Positions 7,920 to 15,892 are shown, counted from the first letter of the stretch. The stretch: 32,258 nucleotides of DNA from Cyanobacteria bacterium UBA2566 (GCA_002340255.1 DDLS01000096.1:1-32258); one strand, 5' to 3'. Notes: a model not told the origin generated them from the sequence alone. Program-made: numbers and translations.

Positions 7920-8693
7920 TTAAAAACCAAAGGCAGCCATACTCAAAACACCATAGGTAAAACTAGAGTGTAAGGATTTAGCTCTCACCGGTTCGCCCGC
8001 TGCTCCTAGGGTGACAAATAGAGGCAGTAGATGTTCGTCAGTGGGATGATTTTCAACGGCATAGGGAGCTAGTTGACGATAATGAATTAAGCGCTCTAAG
8101 TCTCCTTCTTGAAGCGTCTTTTCCATCCACCGATCGAAGTCTTGTACCCATAAGGGAGGTTCAGCATCGAGAGGATATTGGCCAAAATAGCTTAAATTAT
8201 GAGTCATTGAGCCACTCGCGATGATGAGAATGCCTTGAGATCTTAAAGAAGAGAGCGATCGCCCAATCGCCAGATGATACGCTGGATCTCGGTGGGGTTG
8301 AATCGAGAGTTGGGTAACCGGAATCTGAGCCTCTGGAACGATACAGGATAAGGGAACCCAAGCCCCATGATCTAATCCTCGATGCTCGCTAACCTGACAA
8401 GCGATACCGTCTTGATGCAAATTCTGTACAATCTGATGGGCTAATTCAGGTGCGCCTGGAGCAGGATAAACTATTTCGGATAAAGAGGGCGGAAATCCAC
8501 GAAAATCGTATATCGTTTCCGGATGGGGTACAGCACTAACGACTGGTTCAGAAGTCGTCCAGTGGGCAGAAACCACTAAAATGGCTTTAGGGGTGAGAAT
8601 TTGGGAAGAGAGCGATCTCCAAAACTCGACAACAGGTAGCTGATGTAACAACACATCGGGAGCGCCATGGGAAATAAATAAACTTTCTATCAT
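7920..8693 (-). CDS. DODA-type extradiol ring-cleavage dioxygenase
   Basis: This 257-aa protein belongs to the YgiD/4,5-DOPA extradiol dioxygenase family (LigB fold). The conserved histidines are visible: H9 in FISHGAPD, H44 in SAHWTT, H107 in LDHGAWVPL and H164 in SMTHNL; the family binds one Fe or Zn ion with such residues. Members open catechol-type rings, and the plant relatives make betalamic acid from DOPA. The cyanobacterial substrate is not known from sequence. Start ATG 8693. It is divergent from the Uma2 gene at 8767, so the 73-base gap must hold both promoters. Confidence 0.88.
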   Translation of the reverse strand: MIESLFISHGAPDVLLHQLPVVEFWRSLSSQILTPKAILVVSAHWTTSEPVVSAVPHPETIYDFRGFPPSLSEIVYPAPGAPELAHQIVQNLHQDGIACQVSEHRGLDHGAWVPLSCIVPEAQIPVTQLSIQPHRDPAYHLAIGRSLSSLRSQGILIIASGSMTHNLSYFGQYPLDAEPPLWVQDFDRWMEKTLQEGDLERLIHYRQLAPYAVENHPTDEHLLPLFVTLGAAGEPVRAKSLHSSFTYGVLSMAAFGF

Positions 8694-8766
8694 GATTCAA
8701 TCCTTCTATCGAACTTCGCTAAAGTTAGTATAATAAACGGAGAGAAAAGCTTGAGGCTCTCATGAA

Positions 8767-9621
8767 ATGGTACACAAAAGAGCAACCCCATTCATGGAAG
8801 AAGATTCCCTCTATCCAGAAAGTGACGGTCAGCCAGTGGGTGAAAATACAATACAATTTCGTTTAATTATGATGCTCCAAGGGGGTTTGGATGCTCTATT
8901 TAAAGACATCCCCGATGTGTTTGTAGCTGGAGATTTATTTTGGTATCCCGTGCAACTCTCCTCAGAGGAAATAGAGAATCAGGAAGAACCTTCCAGACAA
9001 GCTCCAGATGTGATGGTAGTATTTGGAGTCGAAAAAAAAGACCGTCCATCTTATATGCAGTGGGAAGAGAACAATATTGCCCCTCAAGTGGTATTTGAGA
9101 TCGTATCTCCGAGTAATAGCAAGGAATTAATGGCTAAAAAATTTGAGTTTTATCAAACCCATGGAGTAGAAGAGTATTATGCTTACAACCCCAAAGGAAA
9201 TAGACTAGAAGGGTGGTTAAGAAGAGGGGAAGTATTGGAGAAAATTACGCCAATGGAGGGCTGGAAAAGTCCAAGGTTAGGCGTGAGTTTTACCACCGTT
9301 TCGGGAGAGTTGCGGTTATTAACAGCTAATGGAGAGCGCTTAGGAACCTATCTGGATGTGGTGCAAGAGCGCGATCGCCAACATTTGGAAAAAGAGCGCC
9401 AACGGTTGGAAGCAGAGCGGGAGCGGCTCGATAAGGAACTTGAACGCCAAAGAGCTGATGCTGCTGAATTAGAACGCGATCTCCAACAAAAACGAGCGAA
9501 TGATGCTGAAGCCGAACGCGATCTCCAACAAAAACGAGCGAATGACGCTGAAGAGGTAATTGAACACTTACGCGAGCGCTTACAGCAGTTAGGAATTGAT
9601 CCCGATGAGTTGAGATCTTGA
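8767..9621 (+). CDS. Uma2 family (DUF820) putative restriction-endonuclease-like protein
   Basis: A 284-aa protein with a PD-(D/E)XK-like Uma2 domain: APDVMVVFGV with D81, VVFEIVSPSN with E111, and KKFEFYQTHGVEEYYAYNP with the lysine near 124. These proteins are greatly expanded in cyanobacteria, and their biological role is unsettled. A charged coiled coil follows from about residue 200 to 275. It includes an almost perfect 42-bp tandem duplication (9472-9513 and 9514-9555), which adds exactly two heptads. The C-terminus, LRERLQQLGIDPDELRS, is typical. ATG 8767 is used. Confidence 0.85.
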   Translation: MVHKRATPFMEEDSLYPESDGQPVGENTIQFRLIMMLQGGLDALFKDIPDVFVAGDLFWYPVQLSSEEIENQEEPSRQAPDVMVVFGVEKKDRPSYMQWEENNIAPQVVFEIVSPSNSKELMAKKFEFYQTHGVEEYYAYNPKGNRLEGWLRRGEVLEKITPMEGWKSPRLGVSFTTVSGELRLLTANGERLGTYLDVVQERDRQHLEKERQRLEAERERLDKELERQRADAAELERDLQQKRANDAEAERDLQQKRANDAEEVIEHLRERLQQLGIDPDELRS

Positions 9622-9886
9622 AAAATTGTCAGTTTTCCCTGATACAGCGCTTCGCGCTGTTATGGTGTACAGCCTTAAAGGCTCAAAGCCATGTACCACA
9701 ACCCTATTCCCTATTCCCTATTCCCTAGCGCGAAGCGCTATATTAGTCCTGCAATCTCGTAAACCTATTTTACAAGTTTGGTCATTGACAGCCCCAATCA
9801 GTCAGACTAAATAGATAGGAAGGTTTTCAACGAAGAAGTCTCATTCGTTCAAAATTCCCCTATAACATAAGACTTCAGGATCAATC
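9622..9886. repeat. Repeat-rich intergenic stretch with two GC palindromes
   Basis: The palindrome CAGCGCTTCGCGCTG (9645-9659) and its near-inverse TAGCGCGAAGCGCTA (9726-9740) bracket a tract of the 7-mer CCCTATT repeated three times (about 9703-9723) and a small hairpin (AGCCTTAAAGGCT). The 19 bases at 9641-9659 recur exactly at the end of the window (32240-32258). The only open frame here (9626-9814) is made of these repeats and does not look coding. Confidence 0.6.
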
Positions 9887-10054
9887 ATGACTCGCAGAAC
9901 ATCGAATCATACCCAAGCAAAACCGAACCACTCTTCCTCCCTATGGCAAAGAACAAGTCACAGACAGGAAGGGGGGCGATCGCAGGAATTTATTTTAGAC
10001 CGTAATTACATCATAGATTTGGTCAATTCCTTAGAAAGGATATCAGAAAGATAA
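9887..10054 (+). CDS. Possible small protein of 55 aa
   Basis: An ATG frame with an AGGA-like ribosome site about 7 bases upstream encodes a basic, polar N-terminus and a C-terminal amphipathic segment EFILDRNYIIDLVNSLERISER. I do not recognise a family. A hairpin-capable ACCCC...GGGGT pair follows at about 10066-10088. It is the only plausible gene in the 540-base space between the Uma2 gene and the 64-aa gene. Confidence is low because length and composition do not prove coding. Confidence 0.3.
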   Translation: MTRRTSNHTQAKPNHSSSLWQRTSHRQEGGRSQEFILDRNYIIDLVNSLERISER

Positions 10055-10160
10055 CGGATAGCGCTACCCCTAAGTCATAGGCTGGGGTGGAAATTTGTAA
10101 ATTTTGGTAAACAACACGCTAAAATCCCAATAGCACCATACAGCCTATTCTTCTTGAACC

Positions 10161-10355
10161 ATGTTCGATCAACTCACGCCGATTTTTCAGGAACTCACCC
10201 AACAACCCGTAGCGTTTTTTGGCGGATTCTGTTCGGGTCTTTTGCAACTCAACTTATCTGAAGATCCCATTAAAACCTGGCTCGATCAACAAATCAGCAC
10301 TCCAGAAACCGAGACCAATAGCACTTCTGGCCCCCAATCGATTGAAATTGATTAG
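10161..10355 (+). CDS. Small conserved-looking cyanobacterial protein (64 aa)
   Basis: A 64-aa protein starting MFDQLTPIFQ, with a hydrophobic glycine-rich centre PVAFFGGFCSGLLQLNLSEDP and an acidic, Ser/Thr-rich tail. From memory, similar short proteins occur in cyanobacteria, with the PVAFFGGF...LNL.EDP.K.WL core conserved. No function is known to me. The central segment is too short and mixed to be a clear transmembrane helix. The gene is convergent with argC, and the gap between them contains several hairpins that could terminate both. Confidence 0.6.
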   Translation: MFDQLTPIFQELTQQPVAFFGGFCSGLLQLNLSEDPIKTWLDQQISTPETETNSTSGPQSIEID

Positions 10356-10399
10356 TATAGCAGCGAACTCATCAAGTTGGGACGGTTAATGTTTTGAGG

Positions 10400-10516
10400 C
10401 ACTCTAGCAATAGATACTATTGCAATAGAGAGTGTCTTCACTCTCCCTCAAACCGTTACCCGTTGCTCAACAAGGGGCCCCCCAGCCCCTTGCCTGGTCT
10501 TACCTCTCCAGGAGAG
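10400..10516. terminator. Three stacked hairpins between convergent genes
   Basis: First, CACTCT...AGAGTG (10400-10434) encloses a perfect GCAATAG-ATA-CTATTGC stem. Second, CAAGGGGC / GCCCCTTG (10471-10492) has a 6-nt loop. Third, the palindrome CTCTCCAGGAGAG lies at 10504-10516. They sit between the 3' ends of the 64-aa gene and argC (stop at 10524). Termination in both directions is an inference; T tracts are weak. Confidence 0.45.
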
Positions 10517-10523
10517 ATTGCTA

Positions 10524-11585
10524 TTAGGGATAAAAGGTTAACTTGGGTAAACCCAAGGTTTCCTGCCAACCCTTGATCAGATTCAGACATTGAATAGCTT
10601 GTCCGGCTTGACCCTTAATCAGATTATCAATTGCCGACATAACAATCACCCGATTAGTGCGCGCATCCACTTCTAAGCCGAGATAACAAAGATTAGTATC
10701 ACAAGCCCACTTCGTTTGTGGATAAGTTCCATTGGGGAGAACCCGCACCCAAGGGGAATTTTGATAGAATACACTGTAAATCGTGCGTATATCTTCTCGG
10801 ACTAAACCAGGGTCGCGGAGAGTAGCGTAAACTGTGGCTAAAATTCCTCGTACCATGGGAATCAAGTGAGGAGTAAATTGCAACTTAACCTCATGGCCAG
10901 CTAAATCACTACACACTTGTTCGAGTTCTGGGGTATGGCGGTGACGGGTCACCCCATAGGCTGCCAGAGAACTATCTGCTTCTGCTAAAAGGAGATTAAT
11001 TTTACCTTGTCTTCCCCCTCCCGATGTTCCCGACTTAGCATCAACAATGAGGGTATCGGGTTCAATTAATCCTTGCTTGAGTAGGGGAGCGATCGCCAGT
11101 AAACTACTGGTTGTATAGCATCCTGGACAAGCTATCAGATTCGTATGGGGGATGCGATCGCGGTAGATTTCCGGTAAGCCATATACCGCCTTCGATAATA
11201 CCTCATAATCAGCCCGGTCTTCACTCCCATACCAAGTCTTATAGACCTCCATATCCGTCAACCGATAATCAGCGGATAAATCTAGAACTAAACACCCTCT
11301 CTCCAGCAGTTGGGGCGCTATTTTGCACGCTAACCCATTAGGCAATCCTAAAAATACCACCTCACAGCGCGAGGCGATCGTATCAATATCAACGGGTTCC
11401 ACCGTCAGATTAACTCGATGAGCCAAATGGGGGTAAATATCGCCATAGGATTTACCCGCACTACTATCACCTCCTAAATAAACCAAATCCACGTTTGGAT
11501 GTTCGCACAACATCCGCACCAATTGCACACCTCCATAACCGGAAGCACCAACTATACCAACCGTTGTTCGCCCATTATCTCCCAT
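10524..11585 (-). CDS. argC: N-acetyl-gamma-glutamyl-phosphate reductase
   Basis: A 353-aa ArgC, which catalyses NADPH-dependent reduction of N-acetylglutamyl-phosphate to the semialdehyde in cytoplasmic arginine synthesis. The nucleotide-binding GASGYGG motif is at residues 13-19 and the catalytic Cys156 is in ACPGCYTTS. The C-terminal segment is also typical, and the length is normal for the family. Start ATG 11585. rlmD lies upstream on the same strand with a 234-base gap containing an inverted repeat, so co-transcription is uncertain. No other arginine genes are in the window. Confidence 0.96.
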   Translation of the reverse strand: MGDNGRTTVGIVGASGYGGVQLVRMLCEHPNVDLVYLGGDSSAGKSYGDIYPHLAHRVNLTVEPVDIDTIASRCEVVFLGLPNGLACKIAPQLLERGCLVLDLSADYRLTDMEVYKTWYGSEDRADYEVLSKAVYGLPEIYRDRIPHTNLIACPGCYTTSSLLAIAPLLKQGLIEPDTLIVDAKSGTSGGGRQGKINLLLAEADSSLAAYGVTRHRHTPELEQVCSDLAGHEVKLQFTPHLIPMVRGILATVYATLRDPGLVREDIRTIYSVFYQNSPWVRVLPNGTYPQTKWACDTNLCYLGLEVDARTNRVIVMSAIDNLIKGQAGQAIQCLNLIKGWQETLGLPKLTFYP

Positions 11586-11637
11586 GATGTGACCCTTACT
11601 TAAATGTTGAGTTTACGTGATTGAGTGTAGATCCTAA

Positions 11638-11666
11638 TTTATGGTTCTAGGTGAGGCAACCATAAA
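11638..11666 (-). promoter_or_regulatory. Inverted repeat in the argC leader
   Basis: A perfect 9-bp inverted repeat TTTATGGTT / AACCATAAA with an 11-nt loop lies 53 bases upstream of the argC start and downstream of rlmD. It could be an operator, a leader hairpin for argC or the rlmD terminator; no T tract follows on the minus strand. No function is proven. Confidence 0.3.
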
Positions 11667-11819
11667 TGTTTAAAGGTTGGCTGCATTGTAGTACCAAAGC
11701 GGAGATTCAATTAAAAATTAAAAATAGGGACAGATTCGGAGAGGCTATCGGTGCCTATTGTAGATCTAGGTAAACCCGCCCCTTGACCTCCAAGAGAGTA
11801 TCTACAGGCAATGATTTAA

Positions 11820-13190
11820 TTATTCATTATTCACTAAAAATGCCACCGCTTCCACATGAGCCGTTTGCGGGAAAAAATCAACCGGTTGTACTCGTGTTAG
11901 ACGATAGCTTCCAGACTCACAAAGAATTTGAAGATCTCGCGCTAAAGTTGCTGGTTTGCAACTCACATAAACCAGACGAGCCGGACGGAGGGTTAATAAA
12001 GTTTGCAAGACTTCAGGTTTGCAGCCTTGACGGGGCGGATCGAGTAAGACAATATCGGGTTTATGGTCTAATTGGGGTAAAAGCTCCTCAACTTTGCCCA
12101 CCTGAAACGCTACATTCTCAATCTGGTTTAACTGAGCATTTTCTCTGGCTTGTTGAATCGCTTCTCCTTGGACTTCTATACCTAAAACTTGCTGCACTTG
12201 ACGAGCAATAGGTAGGGTTAATGTGCCAATACCACAATAGGCATCAACAACTTGTTCTGTACCTTGTAAATTCAAATGCTCGAGGATTGTCTCTAGCAAG
12301 GCTTCAGCAGCTTCTGTATTGACCTGAAAAAAGGTGTTTGCCCCCAAATGGAAGGTTAAGCCAGCAAATTGCTCGCGCACATAGGGTTGTCCGACAATAG
12401 AAAAAGTTTGGTCTCCAAAAATGCGATTGGTTTTATGAGGATTCACATTAAGGCAAACCCCAACCACCCCAGGAAAGTGAGTTAACCAGTTCTGGCTATG
12501 AGTCGCTAAACCGGGTAACCGGCGTTTTGTGGCGACTAGGGTAATGAGAATTTCTCCCGTACGTTGACCAATGCGCAGACATAAGTGGCGCAGGAGTCCT
12601 TGGTGGTTCTCCTCATCATAGGCTGACCAGTGAGCCAGATCGAAGCTTTCTTTGAGGGTTGCCAATAGGGGATTTAAACGCTCATCCTGTACGGGACATT
12701 GGTTAAGGTTAATGAGTTTATGGGTTCCTTTTTGGTAATATCCGGCTTTGAAGATGCCGATGTCCGAGAGTTCGAGAGGATAGGAGACTTTATTGCGATA
12801 GCCAAAGGATTGAGGAGAGCCGATAATGGGAGTAACGGGAGGATCGGCCAATTTGCCAATCCGGGTTAAAGCTTCAGTGACTAGGGTTTGTTTGGCTTGT
12901 TGTTGAAAGTCGTAGCGAATATGCTGCCATTGACATCCTCCGCATTTATCCGCAACGATGCAAGCGGGACGAAGGCCATGGGGTGAAGGTTCAAGAAGTT
13001 CTTCGATCGCTCCTCTGGCAAATTGAGGTTTAACATAGAGTAACCGAACGTTCAGGCGATCGCCTGGAACCGTATTCGGTACAAACACCACCCGGTTGTC
13101 TACCCGTCCCACTCCATCACCCGTATCGCTTAAGGAAGCAATCTCTATTTCTACGACTTGGCCTTGTTTCCAGTTCGATTCTGTTTTCAT
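11820..13190 (-). CDS. rlmD: 23S rRNA (uracil-C5)-methyltransferase, RlmD/RumA type
   Basis: This 456-aa protein has an N-terminal TRAM RNA-binding domain (about residues 8-66). A four-cysteine iron-sulfur site follows: C77, C83 and C86 in the CGGCQWQH region, plus C165 in NQCPVQ. The SAM-binding DAYCGIGTLTLP is near residue 318, LLDPPRQG near 380, and the nucleophile C411 is in YVSCKPATL. This is the full set for an RlmD/RlmCD-type m5U methyltransferase acting on 23S rRNA. Whether it modifies U1939, U747 or both cannot be told from sequence. Start ATG 13190. It is divergent from apcD. Confidence 0.92.
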   Translation of the reverse strand: MKTESNWKQGQVVEIEIASLSDTGDGVGRVDNRVVFVPNTVPGDRLNVRLLYVKPQFARGAIEELLEPSPHGLRPACIVADKCGGCQWQHIRYDFQQQAKQTLVTEALTRIGKLADPPVTPIIGSPQSFGYRNKVSYPLELSDIGIFKAGYYQKGTHKLINLNQCPVQDERLNPLLATLKESFDLAHWSAYDEENHQGLLRHLCLRIGQRTGEILITLVATKRRLPGLATHSQNWLTHFPGVVGVCLNVNPHKTNRIFGDQTFSIVGQPYVREQFAGLTFHLGANTFFQVNTEAAEALLETILEHLNLQGTEQVVDAYCGIGTLTLPIARQVQQVLGIEVQGEAIQQARENAQLNQIENVAFQVGKVEELLPQLDHKPDIVLLDPPRQGCKPEVLQTLLTLRPARLVYVSCKPATLARDLQILCESGSYRLTRVQPVDFFPQTAHVEAVAFLVNNE

Positions 13191-13281
13191 CTTGTTAAGG
13201 GTCTCTTCCCTTGTGTCCCACCCAATAGTTAAACTAACAGGATATTGATATTCCGTTTAGGATAGGGACTCAAACATAATC

Positions 13282-13767
13282 ATGAGCGTTGTTACTCAAA
13301 TCATTCTCAATGCAGACGAAGAACTGCGCTATCCCAGTGCAGGCGAACTGCAAAATATTCAAGCCTTCTTAACTACCGGAGAAAAACGCACTCGGATTGC
13401 GTCTACTCTCACGGAAAATGAAAAGAAGATCGTAGATAAAGCCACTCAAGAGCTATGGCGCAGACGACCCGATTTCATCGCTCCTGGCGGAAATGCTGCG
13501 GGTCAACGGGAACGGAGCCAGTGTATCCGTGATTATGGCTGGTATTTGCGTCTAGTGACCTATGGAGTTCTTGATGGTAGTACCGAGACCATTGACCAGA
13601 TTGGTGTTTTGGGGGCGCGGGAAATGTATAATTCCCTCGGCGTACCCTTGGCAGGTATGGCAGAAGCCATGCGCTGTTTGAAGGAAGCGTCTTTAGCTCT
13701 GTTGAGTGTGGATGAAGCTCAGGAAACCGCTCCTTATTTTGATTTTCTGATTCAAGCGATGTCTTAA
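13282..13767 (+). CDS. apcD: Allophycocyanin alpha-B subunit
   Basis: A 161-aa phycobiliprotein. Cys81 in SQCIRDYGWYLRLVTYG is the bilin-attachment cysteine of the alpha-type subunits. The sequence start (ILNADEELRYPSAGELQNIQAFLTTG) resembles ApcD more than ApcA in my recollection, as does the YFDFLIQAMS end. ApcD is a terminal energy emitter in the phycobilisome core, passing energy toward chlorophyll, especially photosystem I. It stands alone as apcD usually does, between rlmD (divergent) and a terminator. ApcA or ApcF identity is less likely. Confidence 0.9.
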   Translation: MSVVTQIILNADEELRYPSAGELQNIQAFLTTGEKRTRIASTLTENEKKIVDKATQELWRRRPDFIAPGGNAAGQRERSQCIRDYGWYLRLVTYGVLDGSTETIDQIGVLGAREMYNSLGVPLAGMAEAMRCLKEASLALLSVDEAQETAPYFDFLIQAMS

Positions 13768-13785
13768 TTGGATTAGCTCAATCGC

Positions 13786-13828
13786 TCAACCCCTGTTTTC
13801 TCCCAGGAGAAGGCAGGGGTGAGTTTTA
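13786..13828 (+). terminator. Hairpin terminator after apcD
   Basis: An outer stem ACCCCTG / CAGGGGT (13789-13795 and 13814-13820) encloses an inner stem TTCTCC-CA-GGAGAA, giving a long, nearly continuous hairpin. GAGTTTTA follows. It begins about 20 bases after the apcD stop and also lies at the 3' side of the convergent gene at 13845, so it may serve both. Confidence 0.75.
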
Positions 13829-13844
13829 AAGAAAACCTTTAATG

Positions 13845-14225
13845 TTAACACCAGGTTTCTTCTGTCAAAACTTGACAGCCTTCTAACCCTAAACTGGGTT
13901 GTTTGCGATAAGCATCTAACGGTTCCAGGACGGCAATCTTAAAATTAGTCCCAACTTTGTAAAGATAATCCACACCTGGATCGTAGTTTAAACCCACTCG
14001 CAAATTAGAAAAATCATCTTCACACAATTCAAAACCAAAGCGAACAATAATTTGGGCGACGAGGCATTCAGGAGTATGAACTGTTTCCCCCATGGTGGCG
14101 CGCTCTTGCCCAAAGGTATCTAAAAATCGTTGCAATTTGGGTAAAACTTTCTTCGGATTGCCGTTGCGACTGGCGTAGACAATTACCGGGTTACCTTCAA
14201 CAATGAAGTGACAGGAGACAGCCAT
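13845..14225 (-). CDS. Uncharacterised protein, 126 aa
   Basis: I do not recognise a family. The protein is soluble and mixed alpha/beta in appearance. It starts AVSCHFIVEGNPVIVYASRNGNPKKVLPKLQRFLD and has a hydrophobic middle CLVAQIIVRFGFELCEDDF. Four of its five cysteines lie scattered and the fifth is the last residue. Start ATG 14225. A same-strand DCC-family gene ends 53 bases upstream, so a two-gene transcript (DCC protein then this one) is possible. The coding quality is good: the codon use looks like its neighbours and there are no repeats. Confidence 0.65.
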   Translation of the reverse strand: MAVSCHFIVEGNPVIVYASRNGNPKKVLPKLQRFLDTFGQERATMGETVHTPECLVAQIIVRFGFELCEDDFSNLRVGLNYDPGVDYLYKVGTNFKIAVLEPLDAYRKQPSLGLEGCQVLTEETWC

Positions 14226-14278
14226 AGATTTACTGCGATCTAGTGTTTAAGTCCGATCCGATCATATGCTGGTCTGGG

Positions 14279-14704
14279 TCATTTTGCTTGACCCAATTCT
14301 GAACTGCTACTTGAACATCCTTGATCGCCACTACACCAATACAGGGTTTCTCGCTGACCCAACCACTGATAACGATGGTTGCGGATTTGTTCGTAGAGGC
14401 GATCTCCCATTACCTTAACCCCTGGTATCCCTCGATAAACCCCGATCAGCGCCTCACCTCCAGGAAATAAACGACTTATTTCCTCGGCAGCTTCGCTCCC
14501 TTGCCATCGACGCTGGGGATATTCTGTATCAATTAAAATCATCCCTAATTCGCAATCTTGGGAAGTAATACCCCACTTGACTAAGGTTTCTTCGTCTTGC
14601 ATCGGACTATAGGTAAATCGTTGCCCTTGGTCAAATTGTGCCAGTACCTGAACCAAGGACGAGCATAAATTACAGTTGCCATCGTAAATAATTTGATATC
14701 GCAT
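14279..14704 (-). CDS. DCC-family (DUF393) thiol-disulfide oxidoreductase-like protein
   Basis: A 141-aa protein beginning RYQIIYDGNCNLCSSLVQVL. The YDGNCNLC motif (residues 7-14) corresponds to the DxxCxxC signature of the DCC/DUF393 family, although the usual residue after the first Gly-x-Cys is Pro rather than Asn. Other family features are a middle region with SEAAEEISRLFPGG and a short C-terminal WCSGDQGCSSSSS tail with two more cysteines. The family is thioredoxin-like; its partners are unknown. Start ATG 14704. Its 5' end overlaps a possible opposite-strand frame beginning near 14693. Confidence 0.78.
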   Translation of the reverse strand: MRYQIIYDGNCNLCSSLVQVLAQFDQGQRFTYSPMQDEETLVKWGITSQDCELGMILIDTEYPQRRWQGSEAAEEISRLFPGGEALIGVYRGIPGVKVMGDRLYEQIRNHRYQWLGQRETLYWCSGDQGCSSSSSELGQAK

Positions 14705-14710
14705 AATCGC

Positions 14711-14863
14711 TTTTCCTGTGACTATCGGGGTTATCTGACTTCAAGATGGGTGGCTCAAGCTCAAGCCAATACAGATGAATCTAAACTAGAACCCTTGCTT
14801 GACTTTACCGTAGAAGAAAGTGGCGCGGCGATCGCTCTATTGGGTTGTGATTGTATTCAATGA
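14711..14863 (+). pseudogene. Possible gene remnant or short gene opposite the DCC gene start
   Basis: A plus-strand frame without an ATG runs to a TGA at 14863 and reads FSCDYRGYLTSRWVAQAQ, continuing as an acidic segment ending ALLGCDCIQ. Its composition looks coding (few rare residues, plausible helices), but the only upstream initiator is TTG 14693, inside the DCC gene's 5' end. It may be a broken 3' fragment of a lost gene or a small gene with TTG start. No family recognised. Confidence 0.3.
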
Positions 14864-14891
14864 TTCTCAAAAGCCAATCTCAATCCAAACG

Positions 14892-14947
14892 ATTTCCTAA
14901 CCCGGAGGTGGCAAGTTGTAAAAGAGTAGAACATGGGGTTAGGAAAT
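14892..14947 (-). terminator. 12-bp perfect inverted repeat downstream of the Crp-family gene
   Basis: ATTTCCTAACCC (14892-14903) and GGGTTAGGAAAT (14936-14947) are separated by 32 bases. They lie 35-90 bases past the stop of the minus-strand Crp gene. Either a terminator without a strong T tract or a small palindromic repeat. Confidence 0.4.
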
Positions 14948-14981
14948 TCTAGATCGAGTTAGAGCGTCTCGCCCTAATCTT

Positions 14982-15698
14982 CTAACTGTCAGGGTTAGAA
15001 GGCGGAAGACAAATCAGATTATCATCCAACGTAATAATCAGACCTTTCGAGCGCAACTTACCCATTAAGCGAGTAACGGTTACCCTCGTAGAACCAATGG
15101 CGCTACCAATTTGGGCATGAGTGAGCGTCCAAGGCAAATAATATCCCTGTTCGCAAACTTCACCATACTCTTCAATTAATAAGGTCAAAAAGCCCAACAG
15201 CCGATCGATGGTGCGGCGTTGACCCATGGTTCCCAGCCACAACAGTTTACGCTGATTTTGATAACGGAAAGCTTCCATCACTTCACGACGGAAATGGGGC
15301 CAATTATCCAAATCATGCCAATACATCCACAAAACCGTGGTTTTATCCACGTGGGCATAACTGGAAATTGTAAAGGGAGATTGGGAGACAATTTCAAACG
15401 GTTGACCTGCTCCCACGAACCCTAAAAAGGATTCATCTGGACTGAGATTATCGGGATCGTTGTTGGCACTCAACCGAGCGACTAAACTGGGCGTTTTAGT
15501 GGATGCACTAATCTGGGCGCTGACCAGCCGAACGGAACCGCGCTGTACCAGATAGAGCAAACCAGGACGGACAGGAATTTTATCATCCTTGTTAAAGGTG
15601 CGGGTGCGATAGTGATCTTGCGCCCAATCAATAATTCTCTGCCAGGTAAGAAACGGACGAGATGTTGAAGATTCGGATTCTGGAGACACTGAAAACAT
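14982..15698 (-). CDS. Crp/Fnr-family transcriptional regulator with NtcA-like DNA-binding helix
   Basis: A 238-aa protein with an N-terminal cyclic-nucleotide-type sensor domain (LLYLVQRGSVRLVSA and GFVGAGQPFEIVS) and a C-terminal winged helix at about 192-225. The recognition helix GSTRVTVTRLMGKLR is almost the same as NtcA (GSTRVTVTRLLGDLR as I recall it). The sensor half is unlike NtcA, so this is a distinct family member whose ligand is unknown. It is divergent from the NnrU-family gene, with a perfect GTA-N8-TAC palindrome in between, suggesting it controls that gene, itself, or both. No Fe-S or heme signature is visible. Start ATG 15698. Confidence 0.85.
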   Translation of the reverse strand: MFSVSPESESSTSRPFLTWQRIIDWAQDHYRTRTFNKDDKIPVRPGLLYLVQRGSVRLVSAQISASTKTPSLVARLSANNDPDNLSPDESFLGFVGAGQPFEIVSQSPFTISSYAHVDKTTVLWMYWHDLDNWPHFRREVMEAFRYQNQRKLLWLGTMGQRRTIDRLLGFLTLLIEEYGEVCEQGYYLPWTLTHAQIGSAIGSTRVTVTRLMGKLRSKGLIITLDDNLICLPPSNPDS

Positions 15699-15839
15699 AT
15701 GGTTAGAAATTGTGAAAGAATAACAAAGACAACCAGTGATTTGTTGCTAGATTCAAGCATACCCTGTTTCTAGTAAAAATGATCACGCTTTAGCCTGAGG
15801 CTATGGTTTCTGTTATTGGCTATCTAGTTTATCATAACG

Positions 15840-15853
15840 GTAGCAAAAACTAC
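15840..15853 (+). promoter_or_regulatory. GTA-N8-TAC palindrome (NtcA/Crp-type operator candidate)
   Basis: The sequence GTAGCAAAAACTAC matches the NtcA consensus GTA-N8-TAC exactly. It ends 39 bases before ATG 15893. A TATGAT box at 15859-15864 is too close for classical NtcA class II spacing, so repression or a different start site is possible. The adjacent regulator has an NtcA-like recognition helix and is the obvious candidate binder; NtcA itself is the other. Confidence 0.55.
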
Positions 15854-15892
15854 TTTTTTATGATCAAAACTTTATCGATGTAAGAAAAATGT

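Noticed and set aside
9626..9814. 62-aa frame between the Uma2 gene and the 64-aa gene
   Set aside because: It is composed of two GC palindromes and a CCCTATT tract and has no family resemblance, so it is treated as repeat sequence.
11783..12211. Plus-strand 142-aa frame opposite rlmD
   Set aside because: It is antisense to the conserved C-terminal half of RlmD, including the catalytic cysteine region, so it is a shadow.
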